Assembly (NCBI RefSeq): GCF_900182905.1
Contig: NZ_FXUF01000006.1
Span: forward strand, 62,001-126,000
Source of the DNA: Anoxynatronum buryatiense
GTDB taxonomy: Bacteria; Bacillota; Clostridia; Peptostreptococcales; Tindalliaceae
DNA: 64,000 nucleotides
Reading direction: 5' to 3'
Part shown: in pieces, positions 1 through 9,309 of the stretch
Numbering within the stretch: the first letter of the stretch is position 1
How the letters are laid out: every line of letters starts with the position of its first letter
The notes under the pieces: model-generated
Seen by the model: the letters and a program-made list of their open reading frames with translations, nothing else
Database searches by the model: none
Told to the model about the DNA's origin: nothing
Program-made: the position numbers and the translations under genes

Positions 1-1
1 G

Positions 2-565
2 CGGTTCATTGTGCACTCAGAGGTGCCGCTGGAGCCGTTGGTGAAAGCGGGTCATTTTTCTGAAGCCCTCTACCATCGCATATCGGGGCGAAAACTGACA
101 ATCCCTCCGTTAAGGAAAAGAAAAAAGTGCATTCGGCAAATCATACTGCACATATTTGAAGAGATGAAAAGAGTTTATGAGAATCGTGACATTCGACTGT
201 CACCAGAAGCAGTGGAAGTGCTGGCAAATGGTCATTGGCCTCAAAATCGCATTTCAGTTGAAGCCGCCATGGAGAAGATCGTTCGCCTGGCAAATGCGAA
301 GGTGGTAACAGAAGAACAAGTGGTGCAGCTGCTGCCAGATGAGTTTGAGCCAAAGAACGGCCGTTTCGAAACCTACCAGATGGAAGAAATTGAAAGAAAA
401 ATCATCATCGAATTACTGCAAAAAGGATATGAAAAAGAACGTATTGCCCGTGAAATGGGCATTGGAAGAGCGACGCTTTATCGAAAAATGGATAAATACG
501 GGATTTGTGCAGAAGACCACACAGCAGAAAAAATCGTTCACTTGAAAAGACAACTTAGAACATAG
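2..565 (+). CDS. Sigma-54-dependent Fis-family transcriptional regulator, C-terminal part (5' end outside window)
   Basis: The frame is open from the first bases of the window, so this is the C-terminal about 187 residues of a longer protein. The early part matches the end of an NtrC-type AAA+ sigma-54 interaction domain: a GHFSEALYHRI segment in the place of the usual G-FR-DLYYRL, followed by IPPLRKR (sensor II arginine region). The last about 60 residues form a Fis-type helix-turn-helix (ERKIIIELLQKGYEKERIA, then IGRATLYRKMDKYGI). The GAFTGA and Walker motifs would lie upstream and cannot be checked. The next gene starts 13 nt after the stop, so the regulator is probably co-transcribed with, and may control, the cysteine genes. 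That control is inference. The AAA+ tail is somewhat divergent (S-E-A for R-E-D). Confidence 0.85.
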   Translation, partial: RFIVHSEVPLEPLVKAGHFSEALYHRISGRKLTIPPLRKRKKCIRQIILHIFEEMKRVYENRDIRLSPEAVEVLANGHWPQNRISVEAAMEKIVRLANAKVVTEEQVVQLLPDEFEPKNGRFETYQMEEIERKIIIELLQKGYEKERIAREMGIGRATLYRKMDKYGICAEDHTAEKIVHLKRQLRT

Positions 566-578
566 GAGTTGAAAGAGA

Positions 579-1886
579 TTGAGCCAAAATAGTTCTCATA
601 TGACTGACCAATCGTTAAAATTAGCTGATCGTATTGCAAATGTATTGAAACGCGAAGTTGTGCTGGCGGTTGGATGCACAGAGCCGGTGGCCATCGCATT
701 GGCATCCTGCTATGCGACGAAACATCTGACAAGTGAACTGAAAAGGATTCATTTAAAAGTGAGCGGCAATGTTTACAAAAATGCAAAAGCAGTAGGGATA
801 CCGGGCACGGAGCAAACAGGAATCGAAATGGCCATTGCGCTGGGGGCTTCAATGGTGGAGCCGGTGTTCGATTTGAAAATACTTTCCAAGGTCACCGAAA
901 TTGAACAGAAACGAGCGCAGCTATTGATGGAGAAGGTTGACATCAAGGTTGACATATTCTATGACCAACCCAGCTTATGGATCGAAGTGGAGGCAGAAAC
1001 ATCCTCCGAATCTGGCCGGGCGATCATTAAAGACAGGCATGATAACCTGGTCTATCTCGAGATGAACGGAAAAACAGAAATCGATTTGCTGCAAGACCCA
1101 TTAAGCTCCCTTTCGTCATTGGATCATCTGCTGGATGTGACACTGAAAAACCTGATGAACACCATTCGGGAAATGCCATTGGCAGAATTGAGTTTTTTGC
1201 TGGAAGGCATTGACTACAACATGAAAATGGCCGATTTTGGAATGCAGATGGATCGGGGTCTGAAATTTGGAAAATCATGGCAGCGTGTTATGAAAAAAGG
1301 ATACGGATCAAACGATATTGGAAGTATCATTAACATGTATACAACGGCTGCATGTGATGCGCGGATGTCGGGCGTGCAGCTGCCGGTCATGACCAGCTCA
1401 GGAAGCGGTAATAATGGGCTGATTGCAGTGATTCCCATTGCAACACTGGCAGATAAAATGGGTGTGGATGATGAACAAAAAGCCAGGGCATTGGCCATCA
1501 GTCATGTGACAAACTCAAAAGTGAAGCATCATATCGGACGGCTTTCGCCTGTCTGTGGATGTGGTGTCTCGGCTGGTGCCGGAGCAGCGGCTGGAATGGC
1601 TTACCTGATGGGAGCATCCACCGAAGAAGTTGAGTACGCAGTCATCAACGTGATTTCCAGCCTGGCCGGCATGATTTGTGATGGTGGAAAAGTGGGGTGT
1701 GCGCTTAAACTATCCGCCAGCGCTTCCATGGCCTGGCAAAGTGCGCTGCTCGCTGTGGAGGGAGTCAGAATTCCGGCAGGTAACGGAATTGTCGGGGATG
1801 ACATGGAGTCCACACTTAGAAACCTGGAAAGTGTCAGCATTGAAGGAATGCGCCAGGTTGACCGGGCGATTATCGGGGTAATGTAA
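579..1886 (+). CDS. L-cysteine desulfidase / UPF0597 (YhaM, CyuA) family protein
   Basis: A 435-aa protein of the UPF0597 family, whose characterised members split L-cysteine to pyruvate, ammonia and sulfide using an oxygen-sensitive [4Fe-4S] cluster; the fold is related to the serine dehydratase alpha domain. Visible family motifs are [11 protein letters not shown] near the N-terminus (Cys33), [13 protein letters not shown] (Cys326, Cys328) and [10 protein letters not shown] (Cys367, Cys374). These cysteines are the likely cluster ligands. The start is TTG at 579 with AGGAG at 564-568; an ATG at 600 is an alternative. The length is normal for the family. It lies between a sigma-54-type regulator and a cysteine synthase-like gene, which supports a role in cysteine or sulfide metabolism. 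Exact substrate is inferred from family. Confidence 0.85.
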   Translation: MSQNSSHMTDQSLKLADRIANVLKREVVLAVGCTEPVAIALASCYATKHLTSELKRIHLKVSGNVYKNAKAVGIPGTEQTGIEMAIALGASMVEPVFDLKILSKVTEIEQKRAQLLMEKVDIKVDIFYDQPSLWIEVEAETSSESGRAIIKDRHDNLVYLEMNGKTEIDLLQDPLSSLSSLDHLLDVTLKNLMNTIREMPLAELSFLLEGIDYNMKMADFGMQMDRGLKFGKSWQRVMKKGYGSNDIGSIINMYTTAACDARMSGVQLPVMTSSGSGNNGLIAVIPIATLADKMGVDDEQKARALAISHVTNSKVKHHIGRLSPVCGCGVSAGAGAAAGMAYLMGASTEEVEYAVINVISSLAGMICDGGKVGCALKLSASASMAWQSALLAVEGVRIPAGNGIVGDDMESTLRNLESVSIEGMRQVDRAIIGVM

Positions 1887-1929
1887 AGTCCGGCAGATGA
1901 AAGTAATCAGCTACTGGGAGGTCGGCGAC

Positions 1930-2946
1930 ATGCAAGGTGCTCAAGCAAGTAAACAAATTGATCAATTATCGGAAATGATAGGAAAAACCCCCCTGCTTAA
2001 AATATTCTACCGCCTTCGTGGCGAGGTGTACTCACTTTACGCCAAGGCGGAGCACTATAATTTAACAGGCAGCATCAAAGACCGAATGGCACTTCATATC
2101 ATCAGGAAGGCTTATGAAGAAGGCACCCTTAACCCTGGTGACATGATTATTGAAGCCACCAGTGGAAATACGGGCATTTCATTCTCTGCCATTGGAAGAG
2201 CGCTGGGTCACCCCGTTATGATCTTTATGCCAGACTGGATGAGTCATGAAAGAATGAATCTTATTCGAAGCTTTGGGGCCGAAATCTCTTTGGTAAGCAG
2301 CGAAGAAGGTGGTTTTTTGGGGAGCATTCAAATGGCAGCAGATAAAGCATTGGAGCTGCGGAGCGCTTTTTTGCCGAGACAGTTCTCCAACGAAAACAAC
2401 TGCAATGCACACTTTCTGTCCACCGGCCCGGAGATTGCCCAACAGACTCAGTGGCTCAATGCCCGTCTCCAGGCTTTTGTAGCGGGAGTCGGAACCGGGG
2501 GCACCGTCATGGGGATAGGAAAATTCTTAAAAGGGCATGACCCCAAGGTGCAGGTGCATCCCCTGGAGCCGTTGAACTCACCAACCTTATCAACCGGGCA
2601 CAAGGTTGGCAAGCACCGTATTCAGGGCATTTCCGACGAGTTTATTCCAGATATTGTCCGGTTGGATCAACTGGATGAAATCATCAGCGTTGACGATGGT
2701 GATGCCATTATCATGGCCCAGAAAATGGCAAAAGACCTGGGGTTGGGGGTTGGGATCTCTTCAGGTGCAAATGTGCTGGGTGCCATCAGTGTGCAGCAAC
2801 AATATCAAAGCAAGCAATGTGTGGTGACTGTTTTGTCTGATGATAATAAAAAATACCTCAGCACCGATCTGATGAAACCGGAGCCCGCCAAGGAAGGGTT
2901 TTTGGCGCCGGAAGTTGAACTGCTGGATTATCAAGTCTGCCGGTGA
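1930..2946 (+). CDS. Cysteine synthase-family PLP-dependent enzyme
   Basis: A 338-aa fold type II PLP enzyme. The PLP lysine sits in [11 protein letters not shown] (family usual: P-G-S-V-K-D-R), the phosphate-binding and substrate loops are EATSGNTGI and [11 protein letters not shown], and SSGANVLGA near the end matches the C-terminal pyridine-nitrogen serine region. The ATG at 1930 is chosen over one at 1897 because GGGAGGT at 1916-1922 is well spaced from it. The gene follows the desulfidase-family gene by 43 nt and ends at a terminator, so it is the last gene of a cysteine operon. It most likely makes cysteine from O-acetylserine and sulfide; the altered N-L-T-G-S motif leaves room for another acceptor or donor (cystathionine beta-synthase-like use). 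Confidence 0.85.
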   Translation: MQGAQASKQIDQLSEMIGKTPLLKIFYRLRGEVYSLYAKAEHYNLTGSIKDRMALHIIRKAYEEGTLNPGDMIIEATSGNTGISFSAIGRALGHPVMIFMPDWMSHERMNLIRSFGAEISLVSSEEGGFLGSIQMAADKALELRSAFLPRQFSNENNCNAHFLSTGPEIAQQTQWLNARLQAFVAGVGTGGTVMGIGKFLKGHDPKVQVHPLEPLNSPTLSTGHKVGKHRIQGISDEFIPDIVRLDQLDEIISVDDGDAIIMAQKMAKDLGLGVGISSGANVLGAISVQQQYQSKQCVVTVLSDDNKKYLSTDLMKPEPAKEGFLAPEVELLDYQVCR

Positions 2947-2960
2947 TCCTGAGTGATAAA

Positions 2961-3027
2961 AAGAACCTGCCTTCTCGCAGCCGCCTGACTGACAGGGAAG
3001 GGTGGTTGCCAGAAGGCAGGTTCTTTT
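2961..3027 (+). terminator. Intrinsic terminator after the cysteine operon
   Basis: A perfect 15-bp inverted repeat (AAGAACCTGCCTTCT at 2961-2975 and its complement at 3011-3025) with a 35-nt interior that can form further pairs, ending in TTCTTTT. It separates the cysteine operon from the cobalamin riboswitch. Confidence 0.65.
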
Positions 3028-3122
3028 GATATACTGAATAAGGCAATGTGAATCAGTAACGAAGTCCGTCATTTTCATAAGAGGACCATCAATTGCCATT
3101 AGATGACAATTTCATGATCTTT

Positions 3123-3344
3123 TCAGGTGCTCCCACGGGAGCCAAACGGGAAAGGGGTGAAAATCCCCTGCAGCCCCCGCTACTGTCAATGCAGATGAAA
3201 ACGGCATCATACCCACTGAAACCGACGGGTGATCACCCCCATGATCATACTCACTGTTTTGGGAAGGGGCCGTGAGTAAGAGGAAGCATGAGCCAGGAGA
3301 CCGGCCTGAATACACCTGCTCACGCTTCGGAGGGAAGCACCTGA
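3123..3344 (+). promoter_or_regulatory. Cobalamin (B12) riboswitch aptamer
   Basis: Hallmark blocks of the B12 riboswitch are present in order: GGGAAaGGGGTGAAAATCCC, the B12 box GCAGCCCCCGCTACTGT, and GAGCCAGGAGACC. The P1 stem closes with TCAGGTGCT (3123-3131) pairing perfectly with AGCACCTGA (3336-3344), which sets the edges. It sits upstream of cbiX and the whole anaerobic cobalamin operon and is expected to switch the operon off when adenosylcobalamin is abundant. Confidence 0.95.
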
Positions 3345-3399
3345 GGGATGGCGCGGCCAACGAATCATTGGCCACCGGAACCCATACACCGGCACACCG

Positions 3400-3430
3400 C
3401 ACCGAGTCCTTGAGGACCCGGTGTTTTTTT
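3400..3430 (+). terminator. Expression-platform terminator of the B12 riboswitch
   Basis: CACCGaGTCCT / AGGACcCGGTG hairpin followed by seven T. It ends about 20 nt before the cbiX start, so read-through is needed for operon expression. The 3' arm (CCGGTG) can also pair with CACCGG at 3388-3393, a plausible antiterminator arm. Confidence 0.85.
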
Positions 3431-3450
3431 ATTGAGAGGAGAATGAATCC

Positions 3451-3858
3451 ATGAATGAACAAGCCAACACTGTCGCCAAAGAAAAAAGAGGCCTGCTGAT
3501 TTTAGCCCATGGCAGCAAAGTGAAAGAAACAGACGAAACCGTGAAACGGCTGGCAGAAGCAGTGAAAGTGCAAATCGCCGATACTTTCGATGCCGTGGGG
3601 TATGGGTTTCTTCAAATGGCCAATCCCACCATGGCAGAAGCCGCCCGGCAGCTGGCCGAAGCCGGCGTCACCCACGTTCACATCGCTCCCTTCTTTCTGT
3701 TTCGGGGCAACCACCTGCGGGAAGATATTCCAGAAGAACTGGAAAATCTCAAAAAAGAGTACCCTCACTTGAACTTCACCATGGGCGGCTCCATTGGCGA
3801 TCACCCCGCCATGACCCGGGTGCTGCTGGATCAAATCGAGAAAGATCTCAGTGCCTAA
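3451..3858 (+). CDS. cbiX: Short-form sirohydrochlorin cobaltochelatase (CbiX type)
   Basis: A 135-aa single-domain class II chelatase that inserts Co2+ into sirohydrochlorin, the entry step of anaerobic cobalamin synthesis. The N-terminal ILAHGSK motif carries the first metal-binding histidine; HIAPFFLFRGNHLREDIP carries the second (GNH). The single-domain length matches CbiX-S rather than the two-domain CbiX. The ATG at 3451 follows AGGAGA with 8 nt spacing. As first gene after the B12 riboswitch it is directly under its control. A SirB- or CbiK-like ferrochelatase activity is less likely given the neighbours. Confidence 0.9.
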   Translation: MNEQANTVAKEKRGLLILAHGSKVKETDETVKRLAEAVKVQIADTFDAVGYGFLQMANPTMAEAARQLAEAGVTHVHIAPFFLFRGNHLREDIPEELENLKKEYPHLNFTMGGSIGDHPAMTRVLLDQIEKDLSA

Positions 3859-3982
3859 AGGCTTGCTTTCCTGAAAAGCACATGTGACAATGAAATGAGT
3901 TGCATAAGCGTTGCAGATGATTGGATCAGTGAAGCCTGACATTTCAGAGATGTGATGTGTCACATCATCAGGAGGCGATTTC

Positions 3983-5533
3983 ATGGCAAGCACTCCCGGA
4001 TTTGTTCTCGCCGGCACCCACAGCGGTGTGGGCAAAACCACCCTCACCCTGGCCCTGCTCCAGGCCCTGAAAAACCTCAACTTGCCCATCCAGTCCTGCA
4101 AAGTGGGGCCGGATTTCATCGACCCCCGGTTCCATGAAGCCGTCACTGGTACCCCCGCCTACAACCTGGATGCCTGCCTGCTGGGGGATGACACCATGGT
4201 GAACCTCTACGGGGAAACCCGCCTGCCTGGTCACCTGACTTTGGTGGAAGGCGTCATGGGCCTCTTCGACGGCCGGGGCACCCGCCACGAAGGCAGCAGC
4301 ACCGCCTGGGTGGCCCGGTGCCTTGGTCTTCCTGTGGTGCTGGTCATCGACGGTGGCGGTCTTTCCACCAGTGCCGCTGCCCTGGTGAAAGGGTACCGGG
4401 ACTACGACCCCGCCGTGAAGCTGGCGGGGGTGATTGTGAACCGCATCAGCGGTGAAAAACATTACCGGCTCATTCAGGAAGCCGTGGAACGGGACACGGG
4501 GATTCCCTGCCTGGGGTGGATGCCCCGGGAAGCTTCGTTCCATTTGGAAAGCCGTCATCTGGGCCTGGTTCCCGCCATTGAGGTGGAAGCCCTGCGCCAG
4601 CAGATTCAGGCCATGGCCCAGGCGGCGGCCGCTCATATTGAGCTGCACCGCCTTCCCGGTGTGGCCCAGTATGTGGATACCGCCCCTTCCGCCCCTTCGG
4701 GTGAACCTGTACCGCCCCCGTCACCCATCAACCGGTTCAGCCACGGGTTGCAGCATTTCCCTGCTCCCTCCCATACCGTGGGAGTGGCCTACGATGCCGC
4801 CTTCCACTTTTATTACCAGAGCAATCTGGACTGGCTGCGCCATCAGGGGTGCCGCTTAATCCCCGTCAGCCCCCTGAAAGATACAGCCCTCCCCGCAGAT
4901 CTTGACGCCCTGTACCTGGGGGGCGGTTTTCCCGAAATGTTTGGCGAAGAACTGGAAGCCAACACTTCCTTCCGAGAGTCCCTGCACCGCCGGGTGGCCG
5001 AAGGTCTTCCTGTCTATGCCGAATGCGGCGGGTTTCAGTACCTGTGCCGCCATCTCACCGATCTGGACGGCCGCACCTGGCAGATGACCGGCGTGTTTCA
5101 GGCTGCCAGCCGCATGACCGGCCGGTTACAGCATTTTGGCTATTGCCGGGTCACCTCCCTGCCAGGCCAGCCCTACTTTCCCCCGGGCATCACCACCTGG
5201 GGCCATGAATTTCACCGGGGAGTGGTGGAGGAACTTTCTCAGACGTATCAATCAGAGAAGACAACATCCATCAATGGCAGTGGCGCAGGGAGCATTTCTG
5301 GTGAGGTCACCGCCCCGGTGCTGGCCATGGAAAAACCCACTGACCCGGGAAGTGCCGCCGCCAGAAACACTGGCACTGGAAGCACCGCTGCCGAAAACAC
5401 CGCCGCTGAAAATACTGCCGCCCCTGGCTGGACCTGCGGCATGACCGTGAAGAACACCTTTGGCGGTTTTCCCCATATTTTTTTCCACACCAACCCTGAT
5501 TTTGGCACGGCCTGGTTAAAAAAGATGAAATAG
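3983..5533 (+). CDS. cbiA: Cobyrinate a,c-diamide synthase
   Basis: A 516-aa enzyme that uses glutamine and ATP to amidate the a and c side chains of cob(II)yrinic acid. Visible are the N-terminal P-loop GTHSGVGKTT, LVEGVMGLFDG of the ATPase half, and the class I amidotransferase nucleophile Cys in AECGGFQYL (about residue 346), with WGHEFHRG and HIFFHTNP near the end. AGGAGG precedes the ATG; a small hairpin (GATGTGA/TCACATC, 3949-3966) lies just upstream of it. The protein is longer than the usual about 455 aa because of a low-complexity Ala/Thr/Asn/Gly-rich insert at residues about 420-482, between the two C-terminal amidotransferase motifs. Confidence 0.95.
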   Translation: MASTPGFVLAGTHSGVGKTTLTLALLQALKNLNLPIQSCKVGPDFIDPRFHEAVTGTPAYNLDACLLGDDTMVNLYGETRLPGHLTLVEGVMGLFDGRGTRHEGSSTAWVARCLGLPVVLVIDGGGLSTSAAALVKGYRDYDPAVKLAGVIVNRISGEKHYRLIQEAVERDTGIPCLGWMPREASFHLESRHLGLVPAIEVEALRQQIQAMAQAAAAHIELHRLPGVAQYVDTAPSAPSGEPVPPPSPINRFSHGLQHFPAPSHTVGVAYDAAFHFYYQSNLDWLRHQGCRLIPVSPLKDTALPADLDALYLGGGFPEMFGEELEANTSFRESLHRRVAEGLPVYAECGGFQYLCRHLTDLDGRTWQMTGVFQAASRMTGRLQHFGYCRVTSLPGQPYFPPGITTWGHEFHRGVVEELSQTYQSEKTTSINGSGAGSISGEVTAPVLAMEKPTDPGSAAARNTGTGSTAAENTAAENTAAPGWTCGMTVKNTFGGFPHIFFHTNPDFGTAWLKKMK

Positions 5534-5549
5534 AGAGGAAGAAACCGCC

Positions 5550-6353
5550 ATGATCTCCAAAGCTGCCACTGCCAATGAGGGCAACGACCCTCTGGCCCAT
5601 ACAGCCCCCCATCCATCCACCCCCCGGCGAGACTTTACCCTGCTCCCCGTTTCACCGGAAAGCACCCTGGTCATTGCCTGTGATTCCTGTGGCGGTGTGG
5701 GAGATAAGCCGGAAGACCTGGTGCCTGTTTCCCCTGAGATTACGGGAAAATTCACCTGCCGGGTGGCGGCCATGGAGGTGATGTCCACCGGGGCGACTCC
5801 CTGCCTGGTGATTGACACCCTGGCAGTGGAATGGGAACCCACCGGCCGACGGATCATGGCAGGCATTGAAGCCTTTCTTGAAGAAGCCGGCATTCCCCTT
5901 ACTCCCCTCAACGGCAGTACCGAAGAAAACTTTCCCATGAAGCAAACAGGCATGGGCATCACCGTCATCGGCCAGGTACACCCCCGGGAGCTGCGCAGCG
6001 GCGTGGCCGTACCCGGACAGCTGCTGGTGGCCGCCGGCATCCCCAAAGTGGGCAAGGAAATTCAGCACCCCTTTGACCCGGAAATCCTCTCCATTCAGGA
6101 TTTTATCACCCTCCGCCGCCACCCTGGCGTGGCGGATCTCATTCCCGTGGGCTCCAAAGGCATCCAGGCAGAAGCCTGGCTGCTGGCCGCCCTCAACGGT
6201 CTGAGCCTTGAGTGGCAAACCGACTGCCTCCTGCCCCTGGCAAAAACCGCCGGTCCCGCCACCTGCGCTGTGGCTGCCATGACCCCCGAAGCCTTTGCAG
6301 CGCTAAAGGAGACCATCACCACCCCCCTCACTGTCATCGCTGCCCTGGTATAA
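5550..6353 (+). CDS. AIR synthase/ThiL-superfamily ATP-binding protein, possible alpha-ribazole kinase (CblS-like)
   Basis: A 267-aa protein resembling the N-terminal ATP-binding half of the PurM/ThiL/SelD family: DSCGGVGDKPEDLV is the metal/ATP loop, followed by RVAAMEVMSTGATPCLVIDTL and TGMGITVIGQV. Firmicutes that salvage ribazole encode CblS, an alpha-ribazole kinase, and my recollection is that such AIR-synthase-like genes sit in their cobalamin clusters; the position between cbiA and the pduX-like gene supports a nucleotide-loop role. That assignment is inferred. Alternatives are an uncharacterised ATP-dependent helper of corrin synthesis. The first about 28 residues are Pro/Thr-rich and look non-structured. 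Confidence 0.6.
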   Translation: MISKAATANEGNDPLAHTAPHPSTPRRDFTLLPVSPESTLVIACDSCGGVGDKPEDLVPVSPEITGKFTCRVAAMEVMSTGATPCLVIDTLAVEWEPTGRRIMAGIEAFLEEAGIPLTPLNGSTEENFPMKQTGMGITVIGQVHPRELRSGVAVPGQLLVAAGIPKVGKEIQHPFDPEILSIQDFITLRRHPGVADLIPVGSKGIQAEAWLLAALNGLSLEWQTDCLLPLAKTAGPATCAVAAMTPEAFAALKETITTPLTVIAALV

Positions 6354-6479
6354 GGCGAGAATAAGGCGGCATAAGGTTCTCCTACTTCTTTTACCCAGAT
6401 GATTTTTGCGATCATCACTCTTGATGTTGCTACAGTATTGCTGACGGTTTTGTCCTGCAGATCAGAAAGGAACACGCCC

Positions 6480-7415
6480 ATGAAGCCCTTTCCGCCCCTT
6501 CTCCAACATCCCATCACCGCCCGTTGCCCCGGCTCCTGCGGTGAATTTTTGCAGGGATGGCTGGACGGCAGCGAAAAACTCATTTCCTATGCCATCGACT
6601 GTTACAGTCAGGTCACCCTGACACCAGTTCCCGCCGCCGACGCCCACGCAGCCTTCCGCCGGGACCATCCCCGGGCCTGGGAGCTGACCCGGGCCATTGT
6701 GGAAAACTATTTGGGAGCAGACGCCGATCAGACCCTTCCCATCACCCTCACCCTGGAATCCCAGCTGCCCCGGGCCAAGGGAATGGCCAGCTCAACCGCC
6801 GACCTGGCAGCCACAGCGGCAGCGCTGCTCACCTGGCTCAACCAGCCCTTCGACGGCGAAATCCTCACCCGCCTCTGCACCCAGTTGGAGCCCACCGACA
6901 GCATTATCCATTCCCGGCTGGCCCTCATGGACCCCCTCACCGGGGAAGTCATTCGCTCATATCAACAACTGCCGCCCCTGCAGGTGCTGGTACTGGAGGG
7001 CCTGGACGCCGTGGAAACCGCTGGCTTCCGTCGGGAAAATCACGCCCTGCGCCGGGAAGCACAACAGCGGGAACTGGCAGAAGCCCTGAAGTACTTTGAA
7101 GAAGCCCTGGCCCTGGGAGATATGGAAGCCCTGGCCGCCGCCTGCTGGATCAGCGCCCGGGCCAACCAGATGTTCTACCCCCTGCCCGGGTTGGAGACCC
7201 TCCACCACCTGGCCCTGCGCCATGGTGCCTGGGGGCTGAACATCGCTCACAGCGGCAGTACCGTGGCCCTCCTCCACGACCCCCGCCGGTTCCGGTTTCA
7301 GGCCTTTTTGGATGACTGGCACCGGGAACCTGCCGCCACCCGCTATTTTCCTCCCCGCCGCCACCGGTTGATACCCGGAGGCGTGACGGTAACCGAAAGG
7401 AAGGAATCCCCATGA
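6480..7415 (+). CDS. pduX: GHMP-family L-threonine kinase (PduX-like)
   Basis: A 311-aa GHMP kinase. ARCPGSCGEFLQGWLDG at the N-terminus and LPRAKGMASSTADLAATAAAL (glycine/serine-rich ATP loop) are typical of PduX, which phosphorylates L-threonine; CobD then decarboxylates the product to aminopropanol phosphate for the nucleotide loop. The C-terminal WGLNIAHSGSTVALLHD matches GHMP motif 3. The start at 6480 is preferred to one at 6399 because AAAGGA lies 8 nt upstream and homology begins there. The stop overlaps the cbiC start (ATGA), indicating translational coupling. cobD itself is not in the window. Confidence 0.85.
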   Translation: MKPFPPLLQHPITARCPGSCGEFLQGWLDGSEKLISYAIDCYSQVTLTPVPAADAHAAFRRDHPRAWELTRAIVENYLGADADQTLPITLTLESQLPRAKGMASSTADLAATAAALLTWLNQPFDGEILTRLCTQLEPTDSIIHSRLALMDPLTGEVIRSYQQLPPLQVLVLEGLDAVETAGFRRENHALRREAQQRELAEALKYFEEALALGDMEALAAACWISARANQMFYPLPGLETLHHLALRHGAWGLNIAHSGSTVALLHDPRRFRFQAFLDDWHREPAATRYFPPRRHRLIPGGVTVTERKESP

Positions 7416-8083
7416 CCTCCAAACCACCCACCCTTGACCATGCTATTGAATGGCGCCCCGCTGCCATCGAAACCGACAGCTTCACCATTATCCGCCGGGA
7501 ACTGGAAACCCTCACCGGCCACCCCCCCGCCCCTGAAACCGAAGACCTGCTCTTGCGGGTGATTCATACCACCGCCGATTTTGAACTGCGGGACCAGTTG
7601 AAGGTGGACCCCCGCATCCATGAGGCCCTGCCCCGGCTGTTGGCCCCGGGCACGGTGATCTACACCGATACCCGCATGGTCCAGTCCGGCATCAACCGAA
7701 AGGCACTGGAAACCCTGAACCTCTCCACCCGATGCCTGGTGGATGATCCCCAGGTGGCAGCCGACGCTGCCGCCCAGGGTCGTACCCGCTCTGCCCTGGG
7801 AGTGGAAGCCGCCGTCAAAGACCCTCAGATAAGCGTCTTTGTCTTCGGCAATGCCCCCACCGCCCTGTTTCGCCTCTGCCAGCTCATGGATGAAGGCCTG
7901 GCCGCCCCCGCCCTGGTGATTGGCGTGCCGGTGGGCTTTGTGGGAGCGGCAGAATCCAAAGTCCATCTGCTCCGGTACGATGTACCCCAGATCACCCTTC
8001 AGGGACGCAAGGGAGGCAGCAACGTGGCCGCCGCCATTGTCAATGCCCTGCTGTATCGGCTGACGGGGCGCACCCACCCATGA
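7412..8083 (+). CDS. cbiC: Cobalt-precorrin-8 methylmutase
   Basis: A 223-aa protein of the CbiC/CobH family, which moves the C11 methyl group to C12 to form cobyrinic acid. RVIHTTADFE carries the catalytic histidine; DTRMVQSGI, VFGNAPTALF and GVPVGFVGAAESK are family signatures. Length is normal. It overlaps the genes on both sides by 4 nt (ATGA), so it is tightly embedded in the operon. Confidence 0.95.
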   Translation: MTSKPPTLDHAIEWRPAAIETDSFTIIRRELETLTGHPPAPETEDLLLRVIHTTADFELRDQLKVDPRIHEALPRLLAPGTVIYTDTRMVQSGINRKALETLNLSTRCLVDDPQVAADAAAQGRTRSALGVEAAVKDPQISVFVFGNAPTALFRLCQLMDEGLAAPALVIGVPVGFVGAAESKVHLLRYDVPQITLQGRKGGSNVAAAIVNALLYRLTGRTHP

Positions 8084-9309
8084 GTCGCCCTAAAAACCCT
8101 GCCTACCTGCGAAAGGGCTACACCACCGGGGCCTGTGCCGCTGCCGCCGCCGCAGGTGCCGCCGCCATGCTTCGAGACCAACAGTGCTATGATTCCTGGA
8201 CACTGGAACTTCAGGGAAAACCCCATACATTCCGTCTGGAAGATCCCCAGGTGCATCCCCAATGGGCCGCCTGCCGGGTGGTGAAGGACGCCGGCGATGA
8301 TCCGGATATCACCAACGGTGTCAGCGTTCATGCCCGTGTCGCCCTGGAAGCCCAGAACCCCCAGAACCCCCAGAACCTCCAGAACCCCCAGGAAGCCGAG
8401 AAAACCCCGGGAATACCTGAAATTATCCTGGTGGCGGGAGAAGGGGTGGGCACTGTCACCCGCCCCGGCCTTCCCGTACCGGTGGGGCAGCCGGCCATCA
8501 ATGACGCCCCCCGGCAGATGATCCTCGCCAATGTGAAACAGGTACTGGAAGATCACACCGCTCCCCAGGGCCGCCTTATTTCAGACACCCACCACCGGTA
8601 TACCGTCACCATCAGCATTCCCGGCGGAGAGGCACTGGCAAAGCGCACCTACAACCCCAAGCTGGGTGTGGTGGGCGGGCTTTCCATTCTGGGTACCACC
8701 GGCATTGTGGAGCCCATGTCACAGGAAGCCTGGGTACGCACGCTGGAGCTGGAGTGCCGTATGCTGGCAGCAGCCGGCCATCACCGCTGGCTGGTGGTGC
8801 CCGGCAGCCACGGCCAGGCATTTCTCAGAGATCAGCTGATGATTCACCCCGCCACCGACCCTTCACCGGTGATCCGCATGGGCAATTTCCCTGGCACCCT
8901 CTTTGACGAAGCCGCCACCCTTGGGGTGAAAGAAGTGCTGCTGGTGGGCCATGTGGCCAAACTGGTGAAAATCGCCGGCGGCATTTTTCATCTCCACAGC
9001 CGTGTGGCCGACGCCCGGCGGGAAATCCTGGCCGCCAACCTGCTTCTCTATGGTGCCGGTACCAGCCTGATGAAACAGGTGATGCACAGCAACACTGCCG
9101 AAGAAGCCGCCGGCATCATTCAGGCAGCGGGGGAGAAGGCTTTTTTCGATTTTCTGGCCCACCGCATTTCCCAGGCAGCGGCAGAGCGCACCGATGATCA
9201 GGTACAGGTGGGTACCATTCTTTTCTCCTATGAAAACGGCTTGCTGGGTAGGTGCCCCCAGGGCCGCCGGCAACAGGAACAGTGGAAGAGACAGGAGGAC
9301 GCCCCATGA
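8080..9309 (+). CDS. cbiD: Cobalt-precorrin-5B (C1)-methyltransferase
   Basis: A 409-aa CbiD, which methylates C1 of cobalt-precorrin-5B. LRKGYTTGACAAAAAAGAA, VKDAGDDPDITNG, GEGVGTVTRPGLPVPVG, and the late motifs VPGSHGQ and VGHVAKLVKIAGGIFHLHS are all family hallmarks. An insert of repeated Gln-Asn-Pro (about residues 91-105, DNA repeat of CCAGAACCC at about 8350-8395) interrupts an otherwise conserved loop. ATGA overlaps join it to cbiC and cbiE. Confidence 0.95.
   Translation: MSRPKNPAYLRKGYTTGACAAAAAAGAAAMLRDQQCYDSWTLELQGKPHTFRLEDPQVHPQWAACRVVKDAGDDPDITNGVSVHARVALEAQNPQNPQNLQNPQEAEKTPGIPEIILVAGEGVGTVTRPGLPVPVGQPAINDAPRQMILANVKQVLEDHTAPQGRLISDTHHRYTVTISIPGGEALAKRTYNPKLGVVGGLSILGTTGIVEPMSQEAWVRTLELECRMLAAAGHHRWLVVPGSHGQAFLRDQLMIHPATDPSPVIRMGNFPGTLFDEAATLGVKEVLLVGHVAKLVKIAGGIFHLHSRVADARREILAANLLLYGAGTSLMKQVMHSNTAEEAAGIIQAAGEKAFFDFLAHRISQAAAERTDDQVQVGTILFSYENGLLGRCPQGRRQQEQWKRQEDAP

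Noticed and set aside
3093-3454. Short open frames over the riboswitch
   Set aside because: They overlap the B12 aptamer and terminator and have no homology or SD.
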